Assembly (NCBI GenBank): GCA_020346205.1
Contig: CP070776.1
Location: 138,747-144,161, forward strand
From: Deltaproteobacteria bacterium
GTDB taxonomy: Bacteria > Desulfobacterota > Desulfobulbia > Desulfobulbales > BM004
Direction: 5' to 3'
DNA length: 5,415 bases
Below are positions 5,074-5,415 of the stretch, in pieces (the stretch's first letter is position 1; the number at the start of each line of letters is the position of its first letter). Made by a program: the position numbers and the translations under genes. Below the pieces are notes generated by a model that made no database searches, was not told the DNA's origin, and was given only the letters and a program-made list of their open reading frames with translations.

Positions 5074-5091
5074 AGACAAGGGAGGTAAAGT

Positions 5092-5415
5092 ATGAAATTT
5101 TTCAAACCATTTCTCGTGGTCTTGCTGGTTATGATTCCAGTTGCCGCATTTGGCGAAAAAGCAAAGACCATTGAGGAGCTTGCAGCAATGTACGACTCCA
5201 GCAGTTGCAAGGAATGCCATGCAGAGATTTATGCCCAGTGGGAAAATTCTCACCATGCCCGGTCTTTGATGGGAGTGTTAGGCGGCCTGTTTATGACGCC
5301 TCTGGCGATGAAGGGCAAGACACCCTTTTCCCCAGATGACCCTAGCCAGGTAACACTGGATACATTTCCATGTTTCAAGTGTCATCTCCCACAGGCAGTG
5401 ACTTCAGCTAGTGAT
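5092..5415 (+). CDS. Multihaem c-type cytochrome, N-terminal part (runs off the window)
   Basis: The first 108 codons are present and open to the window edge. Residues 1-21 are a Sec signal peptide (MKFFKPFLVVLLVMIPVAAF), with cleavage likely near residue 19-21, so the product is exported. Two haem c attachment motifs are visible: CKECH at 39-43 and CFKCH at 94-98. The first is followed by AEIYAQWENSHHARS, the pattern (CxxCH...IYxQW..S.HA) seen in many multihaem cytochromes related to cytochrome c554 and hydroxylamine-oxidoreductase-like or extracellular electron-transfer proteins; H54/H55 may supply a distal ligand. GGAGG (5081-5085), six bases before ATG, fixes the start. Likely job: periplasmic or outer-surface electron transfer in anaerobic respiration. 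Total haem number, exact family and partners need the missing part. Confidence 0.9.
   Translation, partial: MKFFKPFLVVLLVMIPVAAFGEKAKTIEELAAMYDSSSCKECHAEIYAQWENSHHARSLMGVLGGLFMTPLAMKGKTPFSPDDPSQVTLDTFPCFKCHLPQAVTSASD

Larger units (their letters stand above)
4639..5091 (+). other. 453-bp non-coding spacer: structured leader between the HMA gene and the cytochrome gene
   Basis: This stretch holds no long reading frame on either strand that looks like a real gene. It contains the 4693 promoter candidate, then inverted repeats at 4771-4807, 4886-4906, 4967-4992, 5025-5040 and 5054-5073, a short reading frame at 4925-5032 and the cytochrome ribosome site GGAGG at 5081-5085. If the promoter is real, the cytochrome messenger has a leader of about 360 nt, unusually long. 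I looked for known riboswitch cores, including the GGACGCAAAG core of c-di-GMP-I (GEMM) elements that often precede cytochrome genes, and did not find them. Confidence 0.5.

Noticed and set aside
4900..5091. c-di-GMP-I/GEMM riboswitch before the cytochrome gene
   Set aside because: The context fits, but neither the GGACGCAAAG core nor the GGGCAAACC segment is present. A GAAA-capped hairpin alone is not enough.
5022..5256. Minus-strand frames opposite the cytochrome start
   Set aside because: They overlap the cytochrome signal peptide and first haem motif, lack convincing ribosome sites and show no domain.

Overview
The window reads as chromosomal DNA of an anaerobic, sulfur-metabolising bacterium that respires with multihaem c-type cytochromes. 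The clues are a YeeE/YedE transporter paired with a TusA-family sulfur carrier, a standalone heavy-metal-associated (HMA) domain protein, and the start of a secreted cytochrome with CxxCH haem sites. Strong AGGAGG-type ribosome sites, moderate GC content and AT-rich spacers fit Desulfobacterota (for example Desulfuromonas-like lineages). A cytochrome-rich Firmicute cannot be excluded from this sequence alone.

Layout. Bases 64-2217 hold a minus-strand cluster, transcribed right to left: YeeE/YedE permease (2217-766), TusA-like protein (727-473), and a small secreted or anchored Gly/Tyr-rich protein (363-64) whose tail is made of perfect 21-bp tandem repeats. Bases 2218-2501 are a non-coding leader with a candidate promoter and two dyads. 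Bases 2502-4181 (minus) encode a GT39/PMT_2-type membrane glycosyltransferase. A divergent spacer (4182-4413) separates it from the plus-strand HMA gene (4414-4638). Bases 4639-5091 form a long non-coding stretch, rich in inverted repeats, that leads into a cytochrome gene (5092 to the window end, incomplete).

How the genes may work together. YeeE and TusA are a known functional pair: the membrane protein imports thiosulfate or a related sulfur compound, and the TusA-like protein takes the sulfur on its CPxP cysteine. The Gly/Tyr-rich protein is probably co-transcribed, but its role is unknown. The glycosyltransferase looks independent (envelope or lipid-linked sugar work). The HMA protein and the cytochrome share a strand but are separated by a strong candidate promoter with a perfect 17-nt palindrome.

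The part most worth a second look is 4693-5091. It combines a palindrome-bearing promoter, two sets of competing hairpins, a terminator-like stem, a 35-codon reading frame with a good ribosome site and a G9 run, a GAAA-capped hairpin and a further hairpin just before the cytochrome ribosome site. It looks like an attenuator or cis-regulatory RNA controlling a multihaem cytochrome, and I could not match it to a riboswitch class I know.
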